A stretch of 64,000 bases of DNA. It comes from Salinibius halmophilus (GTDB lineage Bacteria; Pseudomonadota; Gammaproteobacteria; Pseudomonadales; Natronospirillaceae). Position numbers and translations under genes: made by a program. Below the pieces are notes generated by a model. The model did no database searches and was not told where the DNA came from. It saw only the letters and a program-made list of their open reading frames with translations. The DNA lies in assembly GCF_003577475.1 (NCBI RefSeq), contig NZ_QPEP01000001.1:237830-301829 (forward strand). The letters are read 5' to 3'. This document shows, in pieces, positions 48,983 through 58,884 of the stretch; position 1 is the first letter of the stretch; each line of letters opens with the position of its first letter.

Positions 48983-50521
48983 TTAATGGCTTTTTAGCAT
49001 TCTTGGGCGGATGCCAAGTGCTAGTGCCACAATAGTAAAGCTCACCATGCCCCCCACTACCATAATGGCAAGCCAGAGAATTCGATCCACTTCCGAAGCC
49101 ATCAGCCACCAGTCGGTTTCCGGCTTGCCAAACAACAGCACCACACCCATTACACAACCGGCCACTACCGCAGCCCAGCTTTGTTTAATAATTTGGCTCA
49201 TCGGTGGCGCCACTTCGAGCTTTCGCAAGCCAATATACAAACAAGCGGCATTAAACCAAGCTGCCAAACTAGTAGAGAGCGCCAAGCCAACATGACCAAG
49301 CGGCCAAATGAGAATTAAATTTAACCCCATAGACACCGCCATCGCCCACAAGCCAATTTTTACGGGTGTTTTGGTGTCTTGGCGAGCAAACCAACCTGGT
49401 ACTAGCACCTTTACTAACATAAATGCTGGCAACCCTATGGCATAGGCAATTAACGCATCCGACGAAGCCAGAATGTCGGACGCTTGCATTTGGCCACGCA
49501 AGAATAGTGTTGCTTGCAAAGGCACGGGCAATACAATTAGTGCCATGGCGGCTGGTACTCCTACCAGCAAGACCACGAAGATGGCCCAATTAATGGTTTT
49601 CTGAAAGGCCTGTTTATCAGCTTTGGCGTGTAATACCGAAAGCGTTGGTAATACAACGGTGCCAATCGCAATGCCAATTAACCCCAGTGGTAGCTCTGAT
49701 AGTCGGTCGGCATAATAAAGCCAAGAAACCGCGCCATCGGCGAGCAGCGAGGCAAGCAAGGTGTCTAGTAATAAGTTAATTTGAGCAACGGATGCACCAA
49801 ACAGCGCCGGCCCCATTAATTTCAGTGTTTTGCGCACTCCCTCATCTTTGGGCGCAAGCTCAGGTTTACCTAGCATACCCAAGCGCGCTAAAAACGGAAT
49901 TTGCAACAATAGTTGTGCAACCCCAGCAATCAGCACACCCCAAGCCGCGCCATAAGCCGCCACTTCAAAGTACGGTGACAACCAAACCACCGCAGAAATC
50001 AGGCTTAGATTCAGTAAAACAGGTGTCAACGCCGGCACGGCAAACTGGTTGTATGCATTTTGAATTCCGGCTGCTACCGAAACTAAAGAAATAAAAAACA
50101 AATAAGGAAAGGTGATTCGCAACAATTCGGCGGTAATCGCAAGTTTGTCAGCTTCATCGCGATAGCCCCAGGCAAACACTTGCGCTACATAATCAGCGCC
50201 AACAATGCCGAGCAGCACCACGGCCCCTACTACTGCCGCTAGCATAGTGGTTACCTTGGCAACATAGCGCTGTACTTCGGCATGATTAGCCAATGCTTTA
50301 TATTCATTTAGCACCGGCACAAAAGCCTGTGAGAACGCCCCTTCAGCAAATAGGCGTCGAAAAAAGTTGGGTACTTTAAATGCCACATAAAAGGCGTCGG
50401 TTGCCCCGCCAGCACCTAGGTAGCTAGCAAATACCATGTCGCGCACAAAGCCGAGTACACGCGATACAAGCGTGCCTGCCGATACGATGATTCCCGAACG
50501 TAGAAGTCCTTGTTTGGCCAA
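48983..50521 (-). CDS. murJ: Lipid II flippase MurJ (TTG start)
   Basis: MurJ moves the peptidoglycan precursor lipid II across the inner membrane. The 512-aa protein has about 13-14 membrane helices and the MurJ start LLRSGIIVSAGTLVSRVLGFVRD. I choose TTG 50521 (MAKQGLLRSG) because GGGGA is seven bases upstream and it matches the family start; a TTG 21 bases earlier is less likely. It lies divergent from rpsT, the usual arrangement. Confidence 0.93.
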   Translation of the reverse strand: MAKQGLLRSGIIVSAGTLVSRVLGFVRDMVFASYLGAGGATDAFYVAFKVPNFFRRLFAEGAFSQAFVPVLNEYKALANHAEVQRYVAKVTTMLAAVVGAVVLLGIVGADYVAQVFAWGYRDEADKLAITAELLRITFPYLFFISLVSVAAGIQNAYNQFAVPALTPVLLNLSLISAVVWLSPYFEVAAYGAAWGVLIAGVAQLLLQIPFLARLGMLGKPELAPKDEGVRKTLKLMGPALFGASVAQINLLLDTLLASLLADGAVSWLYYADRLSELPLGLIGIAIGTVVLPTLSVLHAKADKQAFQKTINWAIFVVLLVGVPAAMALIVLPVPLQATLFLRGQMQASDILASSDALIAYAIGLPAFMLVKVLVPGWFARQDTKTPVKIGLWAMAVSMGLNLILIWPLGHVGLALSTSLAAWFNAACLYIGLRKLEVAPPMSQIIKQSWAAVVAGCVMGVVLLFGKPETDWWLMASEVDRILWLAIMVVGGMVSFTIVALALGIRPRMLKSH

Positions 50522-50545
50522 GATTGCGTCCCCAAAGAGCAAAGG

Positions 50546-50565
50546 GCGCTAGTTTAACTAAGCGC
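50546..50565. promoter_or_regulatory. Palindrome upstream of murJ
   Basis: The run GCGCTAGTTTAACTAAGCGC is palindromic apart from one base, centred on TAGTTTAACTA, 25 bases before the murJ start. It may be an operator or a leader hairpin; no regulator is assigned. Confidence 0.4.
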
Positions 50566-50691
50566 TAGAGTGGGCACCAGAGCATGGAGCGTATTTCTTT
50601 GGCTGGCGATTTGTTTGTAGTGGCACTAGTATCCGCTGGTACAATAAAAATCAGAAACTTACGGCTAACGGTCGAATATTGAACGTTTTAT

Positions 50692-50720
50692 TTGACATCT
50701 TAGTGCGCGATCAATAAAAT
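50692..50720 (+). promoter_or_regulatory. Sigma-70 promoter for rpsT
   Basis: TTGACA (50692-50697), 17-base spacer, TAAAAT (50715-50720): a near-consensus promoter about 47 bases before the rpsT start. Confidence 0.85.
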
Positions 50721-50766
50721 CCGGCGTCCTTATAGATTAATACACCGAATTTCTTAGGAGCGAATC

Positions 50767-51033
50767 GTGGCAAACTCTGCTGGTTCAAAGAAACGCGCAC
50801 GTCAGGCTGTTGTACGCCGCGCTCGTAATGTTGGTCAACGCTCAATGGTCCGTACTTTCGTTAAGAAGGTCTACGCAGCGATCGAAGCCAAGAATTACGA
50901 CGAGGCCGTTGCAGCTTTTAACAACGCACAGCCTGCACTAGACAGCATGGCACGCAAAGGCATCATTGCTAAAAACAAAGCAGCTCGTACCAAGAGCCGC
51001 TTGAATGCTCAGATCAAAGCGCTTAAAGCTTAA
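50767..51033 (+). CDS. rpsT: 30S ribosomal protein S20
   Basis: S20 binds 16S rRNA in the body of the small subunit. The 88-aa basic protein (MANSAGSKKRARQAVVRRAR) is typical in length and composition. It uses a GTG start with AGGAG seven bases upstream; S20 genes often have weak starts because S20 represses its own translation. Confidence 0.97.
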   Translation: MANSAGSKKRARQAVVRRARNVGQRSMVRTFVKKVYAAIEAKNYDEAVAAFNNAQPALDSMARKGIIAKNKAARTKSRLNAQIKALKA

Positions 51034-51050
51034 TCTGATTGCCTAGCGAT

Positions 51051-51080
51051 TAAAAAAACCGGCTTATGCCGGTTTTTTTA
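51051..51080. terminator. Terminator after rpsT
   Basis: Stem ACCGGC/GCCGGT with loop TTAT, flanked by seven A residues and seven T residues, 18 bases after the rpsT stop. Confidence 0.93.
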
Positions 51081-51085
51081 TGCCT

Positions 51086-51165
51086 GTCATTCCCGCGAAG
51101 GCGGGAATCTAGTTACCAAAGCTTAAACACCAACTAGACCCCCGATAAAAGCACTCGGGGGTGAC
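51086..51165. repeat. Two-hairpin repeat (family A), copy 1
   Basis: An 80-bp unit that begins GTCATTCCCGCGAAGGCGGG and ends GCACTCGGGGGTGAC. It holds two hairpins (ATTCCCGC..GCGGGAAT and CCCCCGA..TCGGGGG), an inner CTAGTT/AACTAG pair and complementary ends GTCAT/GTGAC. Copy 2 follows six bases later. Confidence 0.85.
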
Positions 51166-51171
51166 ATCAAA

Positions 51172-51250
51172 GTCATTCCCGCGAAGGCGGGAATCTAGTT
51201 ACCAAAGTTTAAACACCAACTAGACCCCGATAAAAGCACTCGGGGGTGAC
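51172..51250. repeat. Two-hairpin repeat (family A), copy 2
   Basis: A direct repeat of copy 1 with only a C-to-T change and one C fewer in the second hairpin. It ends 21 bases before the pirin stop, so the repeat pair fills the space between convergent rpsT and pirin. Confidence 0.85.
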
Positions 51251-51271
51251 GCTGATGCAACAAAACCGATT

Positions 51272-52090
51272 CTAAAACCTACCCGACTGAAAATCGCGGA
51301 TGGCTTGTTCAATCTCTTCGGGCTTATTCATCACAAATGGCCCGTACTGCACAATTGGCTCATTAATTGGCTTGCCCGCTAATACGATCGCCTTGCCTTC
51401 GCCACGCAAGGTAAATGCCTCACCAGCGCCTAACTCCACAATACTACCTGCAGCCACCACTTGGTCGTTACTAATTACCAACTCACCTTCATATGGGTGC
51501 ACCAGCGTTGTGAACGAATCCGGTATATCTAGGTTTAGCTCACCACCAGTTAACGCAATATCCAAAAAGGTTGGCTGAATGGCAATTTCGCCAACCGGGC
51601 CTTGCACGCCATTAAACTCACCGGCTACGACTTTTACCGACCCATGTTCAAGCTCAACTTCTGGAATCACGTCTGGATCGAACTCTTGGTAACGTGGCGC
51701 CATCATTTTGTCTTTCGCCGGTAAATTCACCCACAACTGAAAGCCAGACATTAAGCCAGATTCTTGTTCGGGCATTTCTTCATGCACAATGCCGCGCCCG
51801 GCGGTCATCCATTGCACACCACCCGACTGAATGACACCCTCACGACCTGTGTTATCACGGTGGCGCATTTTGCCTGCCAGCATATAAGTCACCGTTTCAA
51901 AACCACGATGCGGGTGTGAAGGAAAACCAGCAATGTAATCGCCTGGCTTATCTGAGTGAAAGCGATCAAGCATCAAGAATGGGTCGGCATGGCGCAAATA
52001 CTGGGTGCCAATCATGCGGGTTAAACTGACGCCTGCGCCATCCTGTGTTGGTACACCCTGCACACGGCGCTTAATGGTACGCAATGCCAT
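51272..52090 (-). CDS. Pirin-family protein
   Basis: The 272-aa bicupin has the metal-binding residues expected of pirins in FPSHPHRGFETVTYML, KMRHRDNTG and GIVHEEMPEQ. Pirins have been linked to quercetin dioxygenase activity and to redox or transcription control; the substrate here is unknown. It is divergent from a LysR regulator that probably controls it. Confidence 0.9.
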   Translation of the reverse strand: MALRTIKRRVQGVPTQDGAGVSLTRMIGTQYLRHADPFLMLDRFHSDKPGDYIAGFPSHPHRGFETVTYMLAGKMRHRDNTGREGVIQSGGVQWMTAGRGIVHEEMPEQESGLMSGFQLWVNLPAKDKMMAPRYQEFDPDVIPEVELEHGSVKVVAGEFNGVQGPVGEIAIQPTFLDIALTGGELNLDIPDSFTTLVHPYEGELVISNDQVVAAGSIVELGAGEAFTLRGEGKAIVLAGKPINEPIVQYGPFVMNKPEEIEQAIRDFQSGRF

Positions 52091-52202
52091 ACAAACCTCC
52101 TAAATTAGTCATCTATAATGATCACTCTAGCCTTGTATTACGCAGCAACAAACCGGAAGATCTTGTGCATGTTTATCAAATTATTTGAATAGGGTGACCA
52201 CC

Positions 52203-53111
52203 TTGGCGCACAATCCACTAAGCCTAGACTTATTACGCGCACTTGATGCCATTGACCGCTATGGAAGTTTTGCTGCCGCGGCTGAGCGTTTACACAAGGT
52301 GCCATCGGCATTGAGCTACACTATTCAAAAAGTGGAAGCCGACCTAGAACTTGCGCTGTTCGACCGCAGTGGCCACAAAGCTAAACTCACCGAAGCTGGG
52401 CACCTGGTTCTTGAACAAGGCAGATTTATCCTAGACGCCATTGACGGCTTGGCCGATCAAGCCCAGCAAGTAGCGAGTGGCGTTGAAGCCAAGGTAGACA
52501 TAACAATCGACACCGCAGCCGAGCAAAGCATACTTTGGCCGGCACTGGCCGACTTTCAAAAACAGTGGCCCTTTGTGCAACTAGAGCTGCACCATAGCGT
52601 TATGTCACAAGGCTGGGAGATGCTGCAAGAAGGCAAAGCTGACATTTTGTTGACCCCAATGAGTAACAAACCACAACTAACCGGCATTCATATTGATGAA
52701 CTCAGCCCTTACGATTTTGCTTTCTGCGCCGCAGCGACTCACCCACTAGCGCTGCTAAACCAAGCTGCCAGTGAAGATGAGCTAAAGCAACATGCCATTG
52801 TCGTCATTCGCGATAAAGCCGAGCGGCTACAACCGGTATCCTTAGGCTGGCTAGCCAGTGCTAAAAAGGTATATGTGGCAACCATGGAAGATAAAATCTC
52901 GGCCCAAGTAGCAGGCCTAGGCGCTGGCTATTTACCCCTTGCTCGCATTCAAGCACAGTTAAGCAGCAACCTACTTGTGCGCTTAGACCAGCACCGACCA
53001 CCTAGACACGAAGCCTTGGTGGCCGCTAGCCGCAGCAACGAAAAAGGCCCGGCTACGACTTGGCTACTGGATCGGTTGCGTGCAGATTCACATCCGGCAT
53101 CCAAGCGGTAA
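52203..53111 (+). CDS. LysR-type transcription regulator
   Basis: The 302-aa protein has an N-terminal winged HTH (LRALDAIDRYGSFAAAAERL, followed by HKVPSALSYTIQKVEADL) and a periplasmic-binding-like effector domain (VDITIDTAAEQSILWPALADF). I choose TTG 52203 because AGGG lies eight bases upstream; GTG 52194 is an alternative. It faces pirin, which it likely regulates. Its last 59 bases overlap the convergent MFS gene. Confidence 0.88.
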   Translation: MAHNPLSLDLLRALDAIDRYGSFAAAAERLHKVPSALSYTIQKVEADLELALFDRSGHKAKLTEAGHLVLEQGRFILDAIDGLADQAQQVASGVEAKVDITIDTAAEQSILWPALADFQKQWPFVQLELHHSVMSQGWEMLQEGKADILLTPMSNKPQLTGIHIDELSPYDFAFCAAATHPLALLNQAASEDELKQHAIVVIRDKAERLQPVSLGWLASAKKVYVATMEDKISAQVAGLGAGYLPLARIQAQLSSNLLVRLDQHRPPRHEALVAASRSNEKGPATTWLLDRLRADSHPASKR

Positions 53112-54600
53112 ATAAAAACCCAATAAACGCGATAATACTAGAGGTAAAAAACACGGCTGCTAGGGAATCCGACCAAGATTTGGCAACCAATGGCTGCATC
53201 GCCGCTTGGGTAGTTGGGTTATTCACCACCTGATCAATCATCTCTGGCGTCAGCCCTTGCACCTGCAACTGCTGCAGCTCGGCAAGCGCTTGCGTTGGCA
53301 GCTGGGCGGCAAACTGGCTTAGCAGGGCTGCATTGCTATCCGACAAAACAAAGGTAAACAGCAGGCCTATCATTGCCAACCCGAGTGTTGCGCCGACCTG
53401 GCGAATAAAGGTGGCATTACTAGATGCCACACCCATTTGGTCTCGCGACACTGAGCTGATCATAATCTGGGTGTACAGCGGCAACGTTGGACCAATAGAC
53501 AAACCCAATACGAATAACGACAGCGCAAAGCCCAAGAAAGATAGCTCAGGCGACACCCAAAAGGCATACAGCATAAATAAAACAGCTTGCACAAAGGTGG
53601 TGGGCACCAACACTGGCTTATAAAAACCAATACGCGAGACCAACTGGCCAGACAATACATTGCCCAATACAAAACCAAAGGTAAGTGGCGTTAGCGCCGC
53701 CCCAGCAATGGTAGCCGACACACCAATGGCATTTACGGCAAATAGTGGCACATAAATAATGGTGCCTAAAAACGACATCCCCAAAACAAACGTCGCAAGC
53801 CCTGCACGCCCATAGACTGGGTTGCGAAACAGGTGCACATTTAGCACTGGCTCTTTACTCACCCACTCGTGGTAGATAAATGCTGCTGTCATCAAAACAC
53901 CAAACGCCAGTGCAATCGCCATACTTGGCAACAAAGCGCGGGTTTCACCGAGCTCTGCCATAACCAACATAATTGGCACTACGCCCAAGACTAATAACAA
54001 TACGCTTAACCATTGAATACGCCCACCGCGATCGTTTTTTAGCGGTGGCAGCTTATAGGCGATGACTGCCATGGCAATCAATCCCAGAGGAAGGTTTAGC
54101 CAAAACACCCATTGCCAGCCGAAGGCATCGGTCACCAAGCCGCCAATCCAAGGGCCAATAAGAGAAGCCAAGCCAAACATAGCGCCCAACAGCCCCTGAA
54201 ACTTTGGCCGCTCACGCGGTGTAAACACCTCGCCAACGATGGCGAACACGTTGGCAAAAATACCCGCACTACCCAAACCTTGCAGCGCGCGCAGCAGCAC
54301 TAGCTCTAATGGTGAATTAGCAAAACCACACAACACACTGGCTAGCACAAACAAGGCCACACCCGTTAGTAAAGTGGCCTTGCGACCATAAATATCCGAC
54401 AGCTTGCCCCAAATCGGTAACGACACGGTACTAGCTACTAAATAAGAAGTCGCTAGCCAGCTAATTAACGATGCCGGAAAGCTCAGGTCGCTCGCAATAG
54501 ACGGCAGCGCAGTGGCAATAATGGTTTGATCGAGCGCAGCAAGAAAAAGTGCAGTAAGAATACCAACAAGAATGGCAACACGAGAAACAGCTTGCGACAT
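53053..54600 (-). CDS. DHA2-family drug/proton antiporter (MFS, EmrB/QacA type)
   Basis: The 515-aa protein has about 14 membrane segments. The DHA2 motif LDQTIIATALPSIASDL is in the first helix, followed by GKLSDIYGRKATLL (motif A) and FGLASLIGPWIGG (antiporter motif C-like). No membrane-fusion partner (EmrA type) is adjacent, so it may act alone. Substrate unknown. It converges on, and overlaps, the LysR gene. Confidence 0.88.
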   Translation of the reverse strand: MSQAVSRVAILVGILTALFLAALDQTIIATALPSIASDLSFPASLISWLATSYLVASTVSLPIWGKLSDIYGRKATLLTGVALFVLASVLCGFANSPLELVLLRALQGLGSAGIFANVFAIVGEVFTPRERPKFQGLLGAMFGLASLIGPWIGGLVTDAFGWQWVFWLNLPLGLIAMAVIAYKLPPLKNDRGGRIQWLSVLLLVLGVVPIMLVMAELGETRALLPSMAIALAFGVLMTAAFIYHEWVSKEPVLNVHLFRNPVYGRAGLATFVLGMSFLGTIIYVPLFAVNAIGVSATIAGAALTPLTFGFVLGNVLSGQLVSRIGFYKPVLVPTTFVQAVLFMLYAFWVSPELSFLGFALSLFVLGLSIGPTLPLYTQIMISSVSRDQMGVASSNATFIRQVGATLGLAMIGLLFTFVLSDSNAALLSQFAAQLPTQALAELQQLQVQGLTPEMIDQVVNNPTTQAAMQPLVAKSWSDSLAAVFFTSSIIAFIGFLFTAWMPDVNLHATDPVAKS

Positions 54601-54796
54601 ATCCCCTCACTGTAATGAAGACCTAGAGGCTAACTTAGCAACTAACCTAGCGAGTACAGTTCAATACTACGCACTAAGCAGCCATACTAAACAAGCCACA
54701 CCTAAACAATCGGTAATGTACGCAGGCATAGTGCAAAAAGATTAACCAGAAAGCAAAGAAAAAAGCGATGCAATAGAAGCCAACAGCCAAAAACGC

Positions 54797-54822
54797 AAAA
54801 AGCCGGCATTAAGCCGGCTTTT
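54797..54822 (-). terminator. Terminator after the porin gene
   Basis: Stem GCCGGC/GCCGGC with loop of five and TTTTT on the minus strand, 32 bases after the porin stop. A second small hairpin, TCAGGC/GCCTGA (54833-54847), lies between it and the stop. Confidence 0.85.
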
Positions 54823-54853
54823 GAAATCTAATCAGGCAATGCCTGAGTTTAGA

Positions 54854-56062
54854 TTAGAAGCTGTAAGAAGCAGAAAGAGTTAGCTTGTTCGCTTCGTTTT
54901 CAGCAAGTGTTTCGTTAGTGAATGCAGCTTTGTAAGTTGCACCAACAGAAGACTTGTACGCAGCAGAAACAGTTGTCGCTAGTTTCTCAGCGATTGAATC
55001 ATCTTCGTTCTCGTCAAGGATGTCACCAGCAGAGAATGTAGATTCAGCTGCGTAAGTGATCATGTCTTGAGTTAGCGAGTATGAAACGCCAGCTTCGAAT
55101 TCGTCGCCAGTTTTGTCTTCGTCTGCTTCAGTAGTTTTGAATTTGTACTGAACGTGTGCACCTAGACCGTCTTGTGAGTAAGCAACTTTACCTAGCGCGT
55201 GCAACGGATCAGTTTCCGCGTCCGTTAGAAGCGTGACAACAGCAGCAGTAGTAGTGATTGGACCAGTTACTACAACAACTTCCGCACCAACGTCAGTTGT
55301 AGATGCTTCGTTCTGGTTTTGGTTGTTTACAACAGCCTTAATGGTTGCTGGACCAGCTTTAGCTGTCACACCCAAACCAACGTGAGTTTTAAGGCCGTAG
55401 CTCTGACCACCAAAGTCTTCACCGGCAACAGTGTTGTCTTCGTCAGCAGCAAGGAAGTGAGCTTGGCGAGCAGCAACGTTTGCGTGAAGTGTTACACCGT
55501 CCGCCACGTCGCTAGAGTAAGCAACACCTAGGCCAAAATCGTTACCTTCAGCAGTTTCGTTCACACCTGCCGTTGAAGGATCGTCAAGCGTACCTGAGTT
55601 ACGGTTAGGGCTACCAGCACCTTCAAGCTGAGCTGAAAGACCAGAAACACCTGCTAGGTTAGAAAGGCGGATACCAGCATCTACACCGTAAGACTCCTGG
55701 CTTACGTCTTCATGTAGACCGAAGTATTCGTGAGTGTTGCCTAGACCACCAACTTGACCGAACTTGATGTTGCCGTCAGTTACAGTTACGTCTTTTAGGT
55801 CAGCAGATGCGTTGATCGGCTCAGCAACAAGCGTCGCGTTGAATACATTGTTAGTTAGGTTTAACTTCGCCCAAACAGCTTCAGAGTCACCGTTTTGGTT
55901 TGTTACGAAAACCTGTTCGTTTGTAATATCAACAACTGCCTCAGTGTACAGTGAACCTGTAACAGTGATGTCAGCGCCTTTAGTGATGTAAAAATCTGCA
56001 GCAGCCTGCGCAGAGATGGCAGCAGCCAGAGCTGTCAGTGAAGCAATTTTCAATGCTTTCAT
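54854..56062 (-). CDS. Acidic outer-membrane porin-like protein
   Basis: The 402-aa protein has a signal peptide (MKALKIASLTALAAAISAQA), a mature start ADFYITKGADITVTGSLYTE and a C-terminal Phe after alternating residues (LTLSASYSF), the signal for beta-barrel assembly. It is rich in Asp and Glu, which suits marine bacteria. Length and pattern fit general Gram-negative porins; specificity is unknown. GGGG precedes the ATG. Confidence 0.85.
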   Translation of the reverse strand: MKALKIASLTALAAAISAQAAADFYITKGADITVTGSLYTEAVVDITNEQVFVTNQNGDSEAVWAKLNLTNNVFNATLVAEPINASADLKDVTVTDGNIKFGQVGGLGNTHEYFGLHEDVSQESYGVDAGIRLSNLAGVSGLSAQLEGAGSPNRNSGTLDDPSTAGVNETAEGNDFGLGVAYSSDVADGVTLHANVAARQAHFLAADEDNTVAGEDFGGQSYGLKTHVGLGVTAKAGPATIKAVVNNQNQNEASTTDVGAEVVVVTGPITTTAAVVTLLTDAETDPLHALGKVAYSQDGLGAHVQYKFKTTEADEDKTGDEFEAGVSYSLTQDMITYAAESTFSAGDILDENEDDSIAEKLATTVSAAYKSSVGATYKAAFTNETLAENEANKLTLSASYSF

Positions 56063-56552
56063 TGAATGATTCCCCTTTTTATTATCGATTAACCGGTTTT
56101 TGCACCAGGTTGCTTGTAGTCTACACAGACCGAGAATTTACACAACAGTCTGTTAGAATTTCTAGTCGCAAGTCTGCTTAATTGTTGTGACAGACTTATG
56201 ACAAGTATCTGTACGAGTTCGTGGTCAAACTTCACGGCAATCGCAACTTTACATTACAACCCGATCACCGAATTTAGACGAGCTCGTGAACTAGTTCCTA
56301 TTACAACCAAAACGAATTGTGTCGGTCAACCCGTTTTTTTGAACTTTTTTTGCTTTAAGGCGACAAAAGTCAATATTGCACCCACCTTTTTGTTAATTTC
56401 CAGTAAATCGCACCGCTGTTGGCACGATAAATTCACCGAAAATGACGCTTTATAGGTGTTTTGTCACAACAGTTTCACCCTTGTCGCCAGTATTTCACTT
56501 TGGTGACAAAATAGTCTACTAGGGTGTTAGCCTAGCTCTAGGTTACAAAATT
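56063..56552. other. Long intergenic region upstream of the porin gene
   Basis: These 490 bases separate the porin start from the dapB stop. I see no gene. A possible porin promoter on the minus strand is TTGTGT-16-TAGACT near 56122-56149; an 11-bp palindrome AACAGTCTGTT (56144-56154) overlaps it, and similar CAGACT words recur at 56171-56203. The T-rich remainder has no clear terminator for dapB. Confidence 0.45.
56459..56511. repeat. Distant inverted repeat near the dapB 3' end
   Basis: TTTTGTCAC (56459-56467) and GTGACAAAA (56503-56511) are a perfect 9-bp inverted repeat with a 35-base spacer containing two TTTCAC words. It could be a pair of regulator sites for the porin, although it lies about 400 bases from that start. 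Confidence 0.4.
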
Positions 56553-57380
<828 letters not shown>

Positions 57381-57443
57381 TTATCACTTATTTGGGCGGT
57401 CGCGTAGGTGGAGGATAGCCGGTGAGGTTTTTGAATGCGGTGG

Positions 57444-57470
57444 CTAGATTCCCGCCTGCGCGGGAATGAC
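57444..57470. repeat. Family A repeat, single inverted half
   Basis: CTAGATTCCCGCCTGCGCGG followed by GAATGAC is the reverse complement of the left half of the 80-bp unit (one hairpin only). It lies in the dapB-dnaJ interval. Confidence 0.75.
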
Positions 57471-57490
57471 CGATAAAAACGACCAAAGCC

Positions 57491-57571
57491 GTCATCCACG
57501 AGTGGTTTTATCGGGGATCTAGCTATTGGATTGTGAGTCTGCAACTAGATTCCCCCCTGCGCGGGAATGAC
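57491..57571. repeat. Family A repeat, full inverted copy
   Basis: An 81-bp unit in reverse orientation, starting GTCATCCACGAGTGG and ending CTGCGCGGGAATGAC, with both hairpin arms. The left hairpin is weakened by a CCC-to-CCA change. Confidence 0.8.
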
Positions 57572-57572
57572 T

Positions 57573-57602
57573 GTTGCCCGGCGCGAAAGCGCGCCGTACA
57601 AC
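57573..57602. repeat. Family B palindrome next to dnaJ stop
   Basis: GTTGCCCGGCGCG, AAAG loop, CGCGCCGTACAAC: a nearly perfect hairpin that ends one base before the dnaJ stop codon. It could protect the dnaJ message 3' end. Confidence 0.7.
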
Positions 57603-58730
57603 CTACATCTCGCCGAAGAATTTCTTCACTGAGTCGAAGAAGCTATTACGACGCGGTGAGTGTTTTTTCTCGTCCAGGGTGCCACGGAACTCTTCTAGCA
57701 GTTCTTTTTGGCGCTCACTGAGCTTCACCGGCGTTTCCACAACCACTCGGCATAACAAGTCGCCTACTTCTGGGCTGCGCACAGGCTTGATGCCCTTGCC
57801 GCGCAAACGGAATAGTTTTCCGGTTTGTGTTTCGGCGGGTACTCGCAGCTTCACTTTGCCATTTAGTGTTGGCACTTCTAGTTCACCACCTAGTGCTGCA
57901 TCGACCACAGAAATCGGTACTTCGCAGTATAAATTGCCGCCTTCGCGCTCAAATATGCTGTGCTGTTTTACCGCTACTTGCACGTAGAGGTCACCCGATG
58001 GGCCGCCATGCATACCCGCTTCACCCTCACCAGAAAGGCGAATACGGTCGCCGGTGTCTACACCAGCTGGAATTTTCACGTTAAGGGTTTTGGTTTCTTT
58101 CTTAACGCCTTGACCATGACAATCATTACATGGGTCGTCGATGGTTTGCCCTGTACCACCACAATGGTGACAAGTTTGCTGTACAGCGAAGAAACCTTGG
58201 CTCATACGTACTGCACCAGAACCACCACACACACGACAGGTAACAGGCTTAGCGCCATTTTTGCCGCCAGTGCCATCACAGGTGTTACACGGCACAGTGG
58301 TAGGTACTTTGATCTTTTTCTCAACGCCTTCAGCTGCTTCTTCCAGCGTAAGTTCCATGGTATAGCGTAAGTCGGCGCCACGCTGCACATGACTGCGACG
58401 ACGACCACCACCGCCACCAAAGATATCGCCAAACACGTCACCAAAGATGTCTGCAAAGTCGGATGCACTATGAGCACCACCGCCACCACCAAAGCCACCT
58501 TGGCCATTGACACCAGCATGACCAAAGCGGTCGTAGGCTGCACGCTTATCGTCGTCTGCTAGCACTTCGTATGCTTCGGATAGCTCTTTAAACTTGGCTT
58601 CCGCGTCTGGATTATCAGCATTACGGTCTGGGTGATACTTCATCGCCAGCTTACGATAAGCTTTTTTGATATCTTTTTTATCGGCGCCTTTTTCAACACC
58701 TAGTACTTCATAGTAATCACGTTTAGACAT
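57603..58730 (-). CDS. dnaJ: Chaperone protein DnaJ
   Basis: DnaJ delivers substrates to DnaK. From ATG 58730 the protein is 375 aa: J domain with [10 protein letters not shown] (HPD), a Gly/Phe-rich stretch ([13 protein letters not shown]), four zinc repeats [24 protein letters not shown] and CNDCHGQG, and the C-terminal substrate-binding domains. A longer frame adds eight residues without homology. It follows dnaK with a hairpin terminator between, so dnaJ may be less transcribed. Confidence 0.96.
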   Translation of the reverse strand: MSKRDYYEVLGVEKGADKKDIKKAYRKLAMKYHPDRNADNPDAEAKFKELSEAYEVLADDDKRAAYDRFGHAGVNGQGGFGGGGGAHSASDFADIFGDVFGDIFGGGGGRRRSHVQRGADLRYTMELTLEEAAEGVEKKIKVPTTVPCNTCDGTGGKNGAKPVTCRVCGGSGAVRMSQGFFAVQQTCHHCGGTGQTIDDPCNDCHGQGVKKETKTLNVKIPAGVDTGDRIRLSGEGEAGMHGGPSGDLYVQVAVKQHSIFEREGGNLYCEVPISVVDAALGGELEVPTLNGKVKLRVPAETQTGKLFRLRGKGIKPVRSPEVGDLLCRVVVETPVKLSERQKELLEEFRGTLDEKKHSPRRNSFFDSVKKFFGEM

Positions 58731-58769
58731 AATACTTTGCTCAATCTGTAACACGTTTGGGCAGAAACC

Positions 58770-58806
58770 TTGGCAGAATGGCTTTTTAAGTGAGCCACTC
58801 TGCCAA
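58770..58806 (-). promoter_or_regulatory. Long hairpin in the dnaJ leader
   Basis: TTGGCAGA (58770-58777) pairs with TCTGCCAA (58799-58806), and inner arms ATGGCT/AGCCAC pair at five of six positions, giving a 14-bp imperfect stem with an eight- to nine-base loop. It lies 40 bases before the dnaJ ATG, after the dnaK terminator. No T run follows, so it is more likely a leader structure than a terminator. Confidence 0.5.
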
Positions 58807-58825
58807 AATTTCTGGCTAATGCACT

Positions 58826-58850
58826 AAAAGGCGGCCGAAGCCGCCCTTTT
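58826..58850 (-). terminator. Terminator/attenuator between dnaK and dnaJ
   Basis: On the minus strand GGCGGC, TTCG tetraloop, GCCGCC, then TTTT; A-rich on the other side. It is compact and stable but has a short T run, consistent with partial read-through to dnaJ. Confidence 0.75.
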
Positions 58851-58884
58851 CTCTCTAACTCTAAGTAATTTTCGCGGTGCAAAA

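Noticed and set aside
51086-51250. Tandem direct repeats that resemble a CRISPR fragment
   Set aside because: Units are 80 bp with only six bases between, each internally palindromic, no unique spacers of constant length and no cas genes.
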